Positions 1 through 9,966 of a DNA stretch of 64,000 nucleotides are shown here, piece by piece; positions within the stretch are counted from its first letter, which is position 1; every line of letters starts with the position of its first letter. Under the pieces are notes generated by a model. It saw only the letters and a program-made list of their open reading frames with translations, made no database searches and was not told the DNA's origin. The position numbers and the translations under genes were made by a program. Origin of the DNA: Rhizoclosmatium globosum. Taxonomy: Eukaryota; Chytridiomycota; Chytridiomycetes; Chytridiales; Chytriomycetaceae. The stretch spans positions 709,344 through 773,343 of the forward strand of contig MCGO01000009.1 of NCBI GenBank assembly GCA_002104985.1. The letters run 5' to 3'.

Positions 1-777
1 TCGAAGGCGTCCCCCGGGGCTGGAGCAAAGAAAGCGGGAGGAAGGGGCATTGACAGCGACGCGTCTGAAAAGTGGTTTGGCGTGGTTGACGCCGAGGCCG
101 AACCCGAAACCGACGAAGAAGCTGAAGTTGATGTTGACGTTGCCGTTGCTGTCGAAGTTGTTGAAGCAACTGACGACTGGGCCAGTCGCATCTGGGCACT
201 TCTTCGACGCGCCGAGGCTGACGTTGGAGCAAGAAGACGCGGCCGAGGAAGGTTCTCGTTGGTCAGTTGGAAGGCAAGTTGCGGGCCGAGCGTTGTCTTG
301 AGGCGAACTTGAACGCGGTGGGTCTGTGATGGGTTGCGCAGATACACCCATTGGAGGTGGTGCAGTCCGTTCAGGTACACGTTGTCACAGGCGATCTAGT
401 TGTTATTCAGATTGAATAGATAAGATGTGAGGCAGAGGTAGAGGCACAGGTGGTAGACAGATACACACCACAGGCAGAGAACCACCCGCTGTCGTTGCCG
501 CCGACACCGACGATGACGCCACCGAAGCAGAGTCCGTTGAAACAGACGCAGACGCAGTTGCCGATGCCGTTGATGTCGACGCTGAGCCCAGAGAGACCCG
601 CGAGTTCTGGGACACATCTCTCTCCCTTTCCCGCTCTCGTTCCCTTTCATCTTGCACTTCCCGATCCCGATCCCGGCTTCGCGACAGTTCCCGTTGGTTT
701 CGCCGGCTCTCCTCGCTGTCTCCGAGGTCGCCTTGGTCGCGTGAGGTTGCAAGCGGAAGCACATTAATGGCCTCCAT
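1..777 (-). CDS. Ser/Thr-rich protein, 5' part only (runs off left edge)
   Basis: Two exons are visible. Exon 1 is 777-469, starting at an ATG; a preceding GTG is not a likely start. A 73-nt intron (468-396, GTGTGT..CTAG, phase 0) leads to exon 2 (395 to beyond base 1). The N-terminus has an Arg/Glu/Asp repeat and a Ser/Thr/Ala run. Exon 2 opens with a more ordered segment (IACDNVYLNGLHHLQWVYLR) that looks like a folded domain, then returns to Ser/Thr/Ala-rich sequence. I do not recognise the family. The protein continues outside the window, so neither length nor function can be judged. The opposite strand also has open frames over this stretch, but they lack the splice-consistent continuity seen here. 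Confidence 0.55.
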
Positions 778-996
778 CACTGGTTTTGGTGAAAAACAAA
801 GAGATATTAAACCTTCTCTAGAAAAGTATTATTCAACGGGAAGAAATAGTATGGTATCATGCGTCTTTAATGCCTCGGTGCGTCTTTCGTGACTTCCTTC
901 AAGTCTTCCATAACTTCCTCTTCCTCCTTCACAAGCTAAAACCATAATGCGATCCGTCCAATTCCAGTATCATCAACATATGCAATACACCATCAA

Positions 997-1302
997 TCAG
1001 TATCCAAGCCAACGACCCAAGATTGACACTTGGCTCTTACTCATTCCTCCACCAGCTTCAGGTACCCTTCCCTGAGCTTCTCCCTTCTCCTTAACCGCCT
1101 TCCAATGGGCCAATTCAGTCTGCAACGCCGCCATTCGATCACGCACTCGAATGCGCTGCTCTTCAAAGTCCAGCCTTGCATACACATAGTGCAGGGACAC
1201 CATTGCCAGACTTGAGTACAGAACCATCGCAATTAGTGGCTTCCCATACCGATAAGTGAAGGTATTTGCATGTGGATGATGGGCAAAGGCCGGTGCTGAC
1301 AT
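997..1302 (-). CDS. small single-pass membrane protein, probably mitochondrial
   Basis: This is an intronless 101-residue reading frame from an ATG at 1302. A short polar N-terminus rich in His and aromatics is followed by one hydrophobic segment (about residues 21-40, PLIAMVLYSSLAMVSLHYVY). A charged, coiled-coil-prone tail follows (EEQRIRVRDRMAALQTEL). Size and topology resemble small inner-membrane assembly or subunit proteins, but no family motif is clear. The start lies only 43 bp from the ATG of the divergent gene at 1346, so the two probably share a promoter. In-frame codons upstream of 1302 would run into that gene. Confidence 0.5.
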   Translation of the reverse strand: MSAPAFAHHPHANTFTYRYGKPLIAMVLYSSLAMVSLHYVYARLDFEEQRIRVRDRMAALQTELAHWKAVKEKGEAQGRVPEAGGGMSKSQVSILGRWLGY

Positions 1303-1345
1303 GTTCTCCTTTCTTCTGTTTTTCAACAACAACAAACAACAAAAA
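1303..1345. promoter_or_regulatory. 43-bp head-to-head intergenic segment (bidirectional promoter)
   Basis: The ATG codons of two divergent small genes are only 43 bp apart. The segment is T-rich on the left and A-rich on the right (CAACAACAAACAACAAAAA just before the plus-strand ATG). That CAA/AAA leader style recurs before other starts in the window. Promoter elements must overlap the transcribed parts. Confidence 0.4.
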
Positions 1346-1993
1346 ATGAACCGCTTGAGTCTCACCCGATCAAGGCTGAGTTTGTCACAATCAATATCCA
1401 CACACGCATTCACACGCACAAGATACCCAGCCCCCTTCACCCACCCCTTCTCAACAGCCACTACACCGCAACCCTCCACGGACCCGCAACCACACCACCA
1501 CCAACAACCCCCTTCATCCCCCTCCCACCACGCCCCGCTCTCTAAATTCATCCACAATCTGCGGTCAGGCGCATACGACCCCTTCGGCCGCTTCAAAGCA
1601 ACATTCGCAGACCTCCTCCTCTGGCTCCTCGTCGGCTCCCTCGCATTCGACCTGCGCACCGTCCGTCAAGACACAGATGACTTCAAACGCACGGCCGCGA
1701 TCAAGGACCGGAAGCTTGTCAAGGAGATTCATGAGTTGAGGAAGGTGTGGGATCCTGCGTATGACGGGTCTTTGTGGGATGAGAGTGAGGAGGAAGGAGG
1801 GGAGAATGTGGATGGAGACGGTCTTGAGAGTGGTGGAGCGAAAAAGGTGGGACAGGTTGAGGAAATCGTTGTTATTCAACCGGTTGTTGTTGTTGCTCCT
1901 ATTCCAACTGCAACTGCAGTAGTCTCAACAGAGAAAGAAAAGGCTGTTCCTTCAAACGGCCCTGTTGATGTGACCAAAGTAACAGTTTTTTAA
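1346..1993 (+). CDS. mitochondrially targeted membrane protein, unknown function
   Basis: Single-exon frame of 215 residues. An in-frame ATG at 1301 exists, but the start at 1346 sits in an AAAAAATG context and gives a typical mitochondrial presequence (MNRLSLTRSRLSLSQSIS: basic, hydroxylated, no acids). A low-complexity Pro/His/Gln linker follows. Next is a conserved-looking block (LSKFIHNLRSGAYDPFGRF), one hydrophobic helix (LLLWLLVGSLAF), and a charged region ending in a Val-rich tail. I do not recognise the family. Localisation is inferred from the presequence and from the divergent small membrane-protein gene. Confidence 0.55.
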   Translation: MNRLSLTRSRLSLSQSISTHAFTRTRYPAPFTHPFSTATTPQPSTDPQPHHHQQPPSSPSHHAPLSKFIHNLRSGAYDPFGRFKATFADLLLWLLVGSLAFDLRTVRQDTDDFKRTAAIKDRKLVKEIHELRKVWDPAYDGSLWDESEEEGGENVDGDGLESGGAKKVGQVEEIVVIQPVVVVAPIPTATAVVSTEKEKAVPSNGPVDVTKVTVF

Positions 1994-2051
1994 ATAAACT
2001 AGTAAAAATTAAACTCTGGTTTGGTATCTTTGAAGTAAAAAAAAAATGGTT

Positions 2052-4925
2052 TCAGGAATCTATAAGAAAGAACACCAACACCGTCGGAATGAGGTGAGAA
2101 TACCAGATTTGGTGAGTAACAGCACCAGAAGTTGGATTCGTGCCAGGTTTTTCGTTCTTGTTCTTTGTACCCAGCGACGCGTCAGTTGTAGATGGCGAAG
2201 GTGATGCAGAAGAGGAAGGTACTACTGCAACCGGTTCCTCTGTCGTAGTTGTAGTTGTTGTTGTAGACGTGGTGGTACTGGTTGAAGTCGTAGTAGTCGA
2301 CGTGGTTGTAGTGGAAGTTGTCGTCGTACTGCTCGTTGTTGTAGACGTGGTTGTAGTGGAAGTTGTCGTCGTACTGCTCGTTGTTGTACTGGTAGTCGTT
2401 GAACTCGTTGTGGTTGTACTCGTAGTGGTACTCGTGGTAGTCGTAGTAGTAGTCGTCGTTGTAGTCGTTGTATCTGGCGGCTCAGGAGTAGTTGTCGTGC
2501 TTGTAGTAGTAGTGGTGGTGGTTGTGGTAGTTGTGGTAGCATCAATTGGAACTAGTCCGACAGGATCTTTCCCCTTCGCCGTTGTTTTCTTGGCAGAAGT
2601 AGTTGTACTTGTTGTAGTTGTGCTAGTCGTTGTTGTTGTGGTCGTTGTCGTTGTCTTCAATTTGGTTGTAGTGGTTGAAGTGGTTGTAGAGGTCGTCGTG
2701 GTTGATGATGTTGTAGTTGTAGTAGTAGTTGTAGTAGTAGTTGTAGTAGTTGTTGATTTTTTAGGCGTGGTTGTGGTTGTGGTTGTGGTTGTAGACGTGG
2801 TTGTAGTTTTTGTTGTGGTTGTGGTTGTGGTTGTTGTCGTCGTCATTGTTGTCGTAGTAGTTGTGGTTGTTGTTGTAGTGGTAGTTGTTGTGGCAGGAGG
2901 CACTACTGGAACTGAAACTGCAGGCGGAGACGAGGGTGCGGCGGGAACTTTAGCAATACACTTTAAAAAGGAATTCAGATATACAGAGGCACTTTGTTTC
3001 CTTCGCAAAAGTACTCACTGCTTGATATTTGCTACTCCAAAACTTTTGTACAGTCACAGATTTGGCCCCTATGCATCAATAAGTTCCCAAAGCATATACT
3101 GACTATTTTTTGACTACATACCTGGAACTGTAAGTGGTGCCTGAGAATTAACACACATATTCGCAGCATCTTGTCCATTTGGTGATTGAAGGCCCATATT
3201 ATACGGATTCGTGATCCCAGAAACAACCACCGCACTTGCTGCGGATTGTATATTGCGTAGTGGTTGCGGAGATTGTCCACTAAGTATTCATTACTTTGAG
3301 TACAACATTCCAAAAAATAAAATAAAATAAGTTACCAAGCACCCGCACATGATGTGGTTGAAAAGTCAGGAATCACTGAATACTGAACATATCCACCGCT
3401 CGCCTTTGTCAAATCGGCAACACTGGCCCAACCCGAAATCTCACAGTAATTTGGACAAATTGTTAGGCCTTGATACGTGGGACTGATATTAGGTGCCGTA
3501 TGAATTATGTAATAAGAGTTTCTGTTTGGTGTAATGGTTTTCGAAGTGATAAGGCTGCGCATTAATTTCGTGGCATCTTTTTCAGCGTCTAGGCTTGTAG
3601 TTATGTTTGCTGTGACGTAGACGGATGGTAAGACGCGGCCATAACCGATTCCATATTCTGCGAGAAGGTCAAAATATGAGGAACTGACGAGGAAGTTGTA
3701 AAATGCGACAATATCGTCCTGAAATGCAACGTTGCTGCCGTAAAAGATTGGAGTGATTTCGACTGCTTTGAAGACTGCGCCTCCTCGAGAAGTTAATTTG
3801 ACAACATTTGGTGTGGCTGGGACAGGGAGAGTCTGGACTGCGGCTGTTGGGACACCTGTAATGCACTATTACAAGAAATGCATCTATTATTTAATAGTGT
3901 TTCAACTTCAAACGTGGGAGACAACGTACTTTCTGTTGCTTGTTGCTCCAAACTGGCTCAACCTCCCATTTCTTCCCAGTCGAATCAACAACCTGACCTC
4001 CAACCCAATTACAAAGATCCGCAATTTCACCTACAGATTTTGATCTACTTTTCCATCCACTTTCTGGAAATGGATCCGTGATGGCTTCGGCGAGTTCATG
4101 ACTGACGGGATGTAGCATGATATTCAAGTTATCGTCGCAAAGCGGAATGACTCCATAAGCAGTCCAATCAACTCCAGATATGTCAGCAGTATATACTGCA
4201 GAATGATAGCCTGCAAAGTTGACACAAGACCGTCCACCACTCTGAAAACCGAACAGAAATAAATTTAACTGCCAAGAGACAAAGAAAGATAAGTCACACT
4301 TACAGTGGTGATATTAATACCCTTTGTGAAATGAATCGGATAATAAGAGTTGGAATTCGGATTCAAAATCCCTTGTTCAACCAGTGACCGCACATATGGA
4401 CGCACGTCATTTGCGTCGTTCAGGTTTCCTTTGATGGTTCCAGTTTCAACATAACTTCCAACGAGTTTCCCACGACCAATGAGTTGAGTTTGTGTCGAGT
4501 ATTCTTGTACTGATGAAAAACTTTTAAGCAATCGACAAAGTAAAAAAAATGAAGTCAGGTGGGAGGAGGGGAACTGACATGCGTTCATGTATACTGAATC
4601 TGTGATTGCTGAATAAAAGTTCAACATTTCGGGCTGGAAACGCGTGCTTGCATCATAAAAGATGGGGGTTCTGAAATGAAAGATTAGAAAAACAATACTT
4701 GTGCAGCGGAATATCAGATTCCTACACTTCCACATTGCTGATTACAGGTCCTCCGCCATATGTCAAGTTTACAGTGTCTCGCTTTTCTTTCTTTGTAGTC
4801 CAATCTGAAAGGTTCCCAAAAGATCGGAAGGATGAAATGAAATCTGTGCTTGCCGACCTTGAAAGCAAGTGGGATAAGTTGATGGAAGAGAGGAAGTTGA
4901 AGGTCGCGTTCGATTGTGAAGGCAT
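2052..4925 (-). CDS. EXORDIUM/PHI-1-like surface protein, two tandem domains, Thr-rich stalk, GPI-type tail
   Basis: Exons fitted by frame: about 4925-4726, 4670-4579, 4509-4304, 4241-3930, 3832-3336, 3279-3122, 2947-2052. Domain 1 has TPIFYDA, a CDD turn, SHELAEAITDPFPESGW and GEIADLC. This is the order of conserved segments in the phosphate-induced protein 1/EXORDIUM family, where HELAE-like and DLC motifs are hallmarks. Domain 2 repeats the fold (EITPIFYGSNVAFQ) but replaces HELAE with SAVVVS. About 240 residues of Thr/Ser repeats follow, a probable O-mannosylated stalk. The end is hydrophobic (HLIPTVLVFFLIDS), like a GPI signal. The 5' end is uncertain: 4925 is the first in-frame ATG, the frame stays open to 5051, and no clear signal peptide is visible. 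Role inferred: secreted, cell-surface. Confidence 0.65.
2225..2900 (-). repeat. trinucleotide (ACN) array encoding the Thr-rich stalk
   Basis: On the minus strand this is almost continuous ACN/TCN codons with third-position variation, including internal tandem units such as two adjacent copies near 2300-2400. On the plus strand it reads as an artificial Val-rich frame. It is coding low-complexity DNA within the last exon of the surface-protein gene, prone to length change. Confidence 0.8.
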
Positions 4926-5096
4926 CTTGGCAAAGATTTCCAAAACAAACCGAAACTCAGTAAATCCTTCGCACGAGATCGAAAGGAAGGCGGCATCGAG
5001 GAAATGTAATTGGTCAACAATTGCTCCGACATCATACAAATAGAATTCCAAGACAATTTTATTTTTGAGAAGGGAAACAACAAGAATCAGAGAACT

Positions 5097-8000
5097 TCAT
5101 TTGTTTCCCAACCCAACACCTTTGGCATACCCATCCGGCGCAATAGGTGCAACAATTCCATCACGCTTTGCACCCAACCCCGAGCCTTCCTTCCATCCCA
5201 TCGCCTTCAACATCTTGTTTCCGATATTATCGTCGCCGATTCCGTTCACTGTCGGTTGCACAGGGACACTGAAACCAAAAACAGACACACAATACAAACA
5301 CAGGAAAGGATATGGTATAAGAAAATACGGTGAGTACAAAGTGTGCCAAAAAACCGAATAAAAACAGAGAACGATGAGCGGAAATGGAACAGGATGCATT
5401 AAAAAGGTGGGTAGAAATGTGGAAAATTACATTGGAAAAGCGCGTTCCGTTCCATATCCTTGTCCAGGTGCATACATTCTAGATTTTGATGAACTGCTGC
5501 TACTCGTCGGATACGGCGCATGTCGCTCCGATGGAACCTTGGACGGTTGTCCATACATTTTCCTGCGTTCTGCTGCTCGGTTTCGGTACTGAGTATTTGA
5601 CTGCTTCATCGAGGCTTCCTCCTGCTGTGCGATTTGTGCTAGAAGCGATGCACGAAGATCAGAGATTTGAAGTTCTCGCAGCGCTTGTAAGTTGGTCTTT
5701 ATAGGGGTGAAGCCGAGTTAGTCGAAAACAGAGGGAATGGAAATATCCAAGCCACAATAAGTGCTGGCCAAGAAAGGCTCAAATTTTTGGACGAATTTAC
5801 TTTGTGGAGGCCAGACTTGACTTGGTGCTTCGTCAGTTCGTCGATTCCTTTGAATTGGCGTTCACAAAGAAGACAGGCCATCAGCGAGAGATCGCTCTTT
5901 TCACGGTTGATTTCATCAATACTAGGAAGGCGCTGTATGGTTTGGATATGAACAAACAGCGGTTTGTGAGCAACAGAACAATAGAGCTTGAGAGGTTTTG
6001 TTTTTGAAGTCGATACGAAACCTGCAATAATGCATCGTCGGAGAGATCGATAGGTTCCATAGTTGGTTCTTCTTCCGGTTCTGGGTATGCCTCGTCCGTT
6101 TCCATATACGTGTCAGGAATGGGTTCGTCAGATAACATTGCCAAGCGGGCAGGATTCCTGATTCAATTACGATGTTAAAAAACTTGCAAACCCAAATAAA
6201 TGAATAAAACTTACATTTGTGCACGGTCATATTCTGCGCCGACAGTTCCACATATAAGGTGAGACAGGCTGTGTTTGCAGGATACCAATAAAAACAACTT
6301 ACCACTCAACTCCAACTCCTGACGCTCTTCTCCAGCTCTCTCCTGTTGCAATTCATCACTAGATCTACGTCCTTGATAATATTGCATCTCATCTTCCACA
6401 TGTTCTCCTCGCACAGCAGTAGCAGGCGCAACAACAACCGGCGCCGCAACAGCCACAACCCCAAGCCCCATTTTCTCCTCTGACTCCAATCCATCGTTTT
6501 CACTGCTTACTTGCTTTGACACCTCAACTATTTCCTCACCTCCAACCTGAACCTCCCCAACCTCCTCCATAAACGCTGCAAGCTCATCATCAATCGACGC
6601 AAACGACTCTCCACCCGCCAACCCTCCACCCTCCATCTGCTTACATCCTCCTCCTCCTCCCCCAGCAGCAGCAGCAGCCGTCTCCAATTCATCCAAAATA
6701 CCCATAAAACTCGGAAACGCAGTCGCATACGCAGCCTCATCCCAATACCGCAAATAACAAATCCCATTCGCATCCGTCTGATAAAAACTCGTGACCCATT
6801 CGCTCCGTTCAAAGACCTGGACAAAGCTTCCCGTGTTTGCAAAGGCGAGTGTGACGGCGCGGTTGTCGACGTGGAGGCCGCCGAGTGTGTATGTTTGGGC
6901 GAGGAAGGCGGTTGCGGTGGGGATGTCGGCGAATTCGATGAAGCCGAAGCCGTAGGATTGGTGCGTTTGGCGGTCTTTTACGAGGCGGACTTGGGTTATG
7001 GGGGTTTGGTATTGGGCGAGGGATGCGTGGAACTGTTGTGTGGTTGTTAGGACGTGTGAGTTATATGCTGGGTTGTGGATGAAGCGGGCTTACTGTTTCT
7101 TCGGTGGTTAGGATGTCGAGGTTGAGGGCAACGAGGAGGTTGCATGGAATAGTGCCAACGTCTTTACGACCATCGTTGACTTCGATTTGGAGTGGTTCTG
7201 GCTTTACTACCGCGGCTTGTTGCATAAAGTTAATAAACTTGGATGGATATTCAAGGTATTATACCATCTTTTGACAGTTTGCACTGAAAACACATAACAC
7301 GATGTCTAAAGTTCGTAATTCCACACTACATTTGAAAGGATATTTAAGCCTAAGCACCAATACATAAATTAACAAAAAAAATACTCACATTTGAACACAC
7401 CCAATCATCATCCACAGTCGCCGTAGCCTTTGAATACTCAAGACGAACACGATTACCCCCACAGATACTAACAAAAGGGAAATGCGCATCCATGAAAACA
7501 CGAGCGTGTTGAGTAGAAATAAACTTTACAAAAGCAAATCCTTTTGCTAAGCCTAAAGAGAAGAGTGTTTGTCATTTGAGATACACAAGTGGAGACAAGT
7601 ACATACCCGAGCCCTTGTCCAACACGACACGAACCGTTTCCAGACACGCACCGAGAGACTCGAGGCCAGCATGAACCTGTCATTAGAGTAGATGGTATTG
7701 TCAGGGAGGAGTGAGTGAGTGAGAAGCGTAGCCAAGCACGTATGTAGATATACGCACCGACTGGTCGTTCGCAGAGGGAGGAAGACCCTGGAGAACAATG
7801 TGCTGAGTTGGAGTACCCTTTTCGTTTGAGTGTTGTTTTCGAGTGTCTGATCTGTTGTTCTGACTGTGACTGTGGCTGTGATTGTTGTTGTTGTTGTTGT
7901 GGGAGTGAGAGTGGGCCGAGTAGTCTCTGTCCTTGTCTCTATCGTAGTAATAGGAAGAAGAAGAAGAAGACGAAGTTGACGCCTTTGCAGTTCGACGGTC

Positions 8001-8333
8001 TCTCTCGCGTGACCAAGATCTGTTTCTGGTTCTACTTCTACTCCTACTTCTGCTTCTACTCCTCGCGGGACTCCTCGCTGGACTTCGTGATCTAGCCCTA
8101 GTTCGAGTGCTGTGGGTCCTAGGCGATCTGCTTCTGCTTCGCGACCGAGACCTGGACCTGGACCTCGATTGAGAGTGAGACCGAGAGAGAGACCTTGACT
8201 TGTTTCTGCTGCGACCGAATCGGTCTTTGCCTCTTTCTCTTTCTCTTTCTCTTTCTCTTTCTCTTTCTCGACTGCGAGATCGATCTGATCGCTGGTCTCG
8301 TCGTTCAACAACTCCAACTCGGTCGGAGTACAT
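5097..8333 (-). CDS. RBM5/RBM10-like splicing factor (RS domain, two RRMs, C2H2, G-patch)
   Basis: A multi-exon gene. The start at 8333 (AAAATG) is preferred over an in-frame ATG at 8402. Domain order: an Arg/Ser-rich RS domain; RRM1 ([11 protein letters not shown] to GFAFVKFIS); a [13 protein letters not shown] stretch that looks like half of a RanBP2 zinc finger; RRM2 ([16 protein letters not shown]); a Gly/Glu-rich linker; a C2H2-like finger ([20 protein letters not shown]); and a C-terminal G-patch ([16 protein letters not shown]). This is the RBM5/RBM10 order, and those proteins act in spliceosome A-complex and alternative splicing. No OCRE domain is obvious. Introns fitted include one ending just before CGCCTTCC and one before the G-patch exon. 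Nuclear location is expected. Confidence 0.85.
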
Positions 8334-8447
8334 TTTCTTGTTGTCGTTGTTTTGTCGCTGTCTCAAACTTTTCCAACTTCTTCTTTTTCCTCTTCTCTTC
8401 ATTTATTTATTCTCAAAGAAAGGAAAGGAAAGAAAAGAATGAACATC

Positions 8448-9819
8448 TCACATCAATCCTGCCTTTCGTGCAAGAAAGAGGAATCGGTCAGATACTACGT
8501 CATAGTCCACATACGATCCTTTAAAGTGTCTTTCTCCACTTTGAGCATCAAACTCGGTACGTCCATGCAGCACACGCAAGTTTCTAAACACAACAGCAGT
8601 GCCAGGCTCAAGACGCGTACGATACACCATTCCAGGACGCCGCATTATATCCTCAAAGGCACGCATTGCTTCAACAAGATTCTCCATTTGTTCCACTGAA
8701 GTCACTTTATCCAATGGACCTTGGAAAGGAGGCGAATAAAACACACGCAACCCAAATGGTGCCTCTGAATTCAGATTGTTCTCAGAGATTGTGTACCGGT
8801 GCTGCTTCATCAAGTGGGAGTCATTATCATAGTGGAATGTGATGGGTGTTTCGCAGAGTGTCTTGTAGTGGTGTGGAGACTCGCGTTTCAAAGTCAATGC
8901 AGCGTGGTATGAATCCAAAAAGATGGATTCTCCACCCGTCACTGTGTTTTTAAGAGAGTGAAGGAATTGAATTCCTGGTGGGGATTCAAAGTATCTGTGC
9001 GCATTGATTAGTGTTTGATATGGACCTCCACCAACTCCAAACTCTTTGTTGAAAACAACCAAAACCAAAATACACTCACAATAAATCCATGTGCAAACCA
9101 AGATCCAAAGACGTATAAGCGATATTCTTTGCATTCTTGACACTCTTGACGTCCCATGTGCGACCATAGAATGACTCACGTACGACACAACCGATCGCCT
9201 TGATGATAGTTTCCAGCTGCGGCAGTTTCGCGGGATCATCCGCCTCATCCGTAGGAATGTTTTTAATAAAAGCCAGGCCGTGTTCCTGCAACTGAGTCAA
9301 CAGCTTGAGCAGTTCGTGTTCATTCTTGTCCTTGTCACTTGCAACCAGACGAGCATAGTCCAAGTCGCCTCTCTCTGATCTCACGCGATCAAACTGACAC
9401 GCCTCCCACGTGACAGTTCTGAGGACTGATGGCTGATGGGCAGCCTTGTTCTGAGCGAACCGAGTCTTTGCGAGTTCGATAAAGCTGTGATCGAAGGAAG
9501 CAAGGTGGTCTGGCGGAACGACGGAGCCACTGTCGCCGGAGAAAGAAAGAGTGATTTGATTTGAGTTCTTTTCCTTTTCTTTTGCGAGGACACTTGCTCT
9601 TGCTCTGGTTGACGAGGCCAGACCGCCAATTGAAAACAGCTTCTGCTTTGTCGATGGATGCACACAGGAACTGCACGGACACGCGTCTCGAAGCCAGGCT
9701 GCGGGGATGCCTTCGTGGCTCTTGCTGCCGAGTGTCGATGAAGTCGTTGAAGTTGTTGTCGTTTGGTGGCGTCGGAGAACGTGCCCCACGAGCACTCGAG
9801 GTCGGTTTCCAACAAACAT
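8448..9819 (-). CDS. gamma-butyrobetaine dioxygenase-like Fe(II)/2-oxoglutarate enzyme
   Basis: Two exons, 9819-9080 and 8994-8448, with an 85-nt intron in phase 2. The N-terminal GBBH/DUF971-type zinc-binding region is clear (AAWLRDACPCSSCVHPSTKQ). The catalytic barrel has the HxD motif in LGLHMDL and the distal His in RVLHGRTEFD. The end, ERHFKGSYVDYDVVSDRF, matches butyrobetaine hydroxylase better than trimethyllysine hydroxylase, but both are close relatives. Known role: the last (or first) hydroxylation of carnitine biosynthesis, mitochondrial or cytosolic. The start is the only upstream ATG in the frame, 147 bp from the divergent PMT gene. Confidence 0.85.
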
Positions 9820-9966
9820 TTTACTGCTTATTTATTAATAATCAAAAGAAAGAGAAGGTAATATCAACATTAATGAATAAAACGAATAAAGCAAGAGAGT
9901 GTGAATGGGGGTGGCCTTGTTTTTCCCCCCTCAAAAGGAACTTCAAACTCCAATTCAACACGCGAA

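Noticed and set aside
2140..3102. Plus-strand frame made almost wholly of Val codons
   Set aside because: It is the antisense of the Thr-rich stalk; codon pattern and splice fit support the minus strand only.
7808..8442. Plus-strand frames rich in Cys, Phe, Ser and Leu opposite the RS domain
   Set aside because: Mirror of the Arg/Ser repeat of the RBM5-like gene; no start context, introns or motifs of their own.
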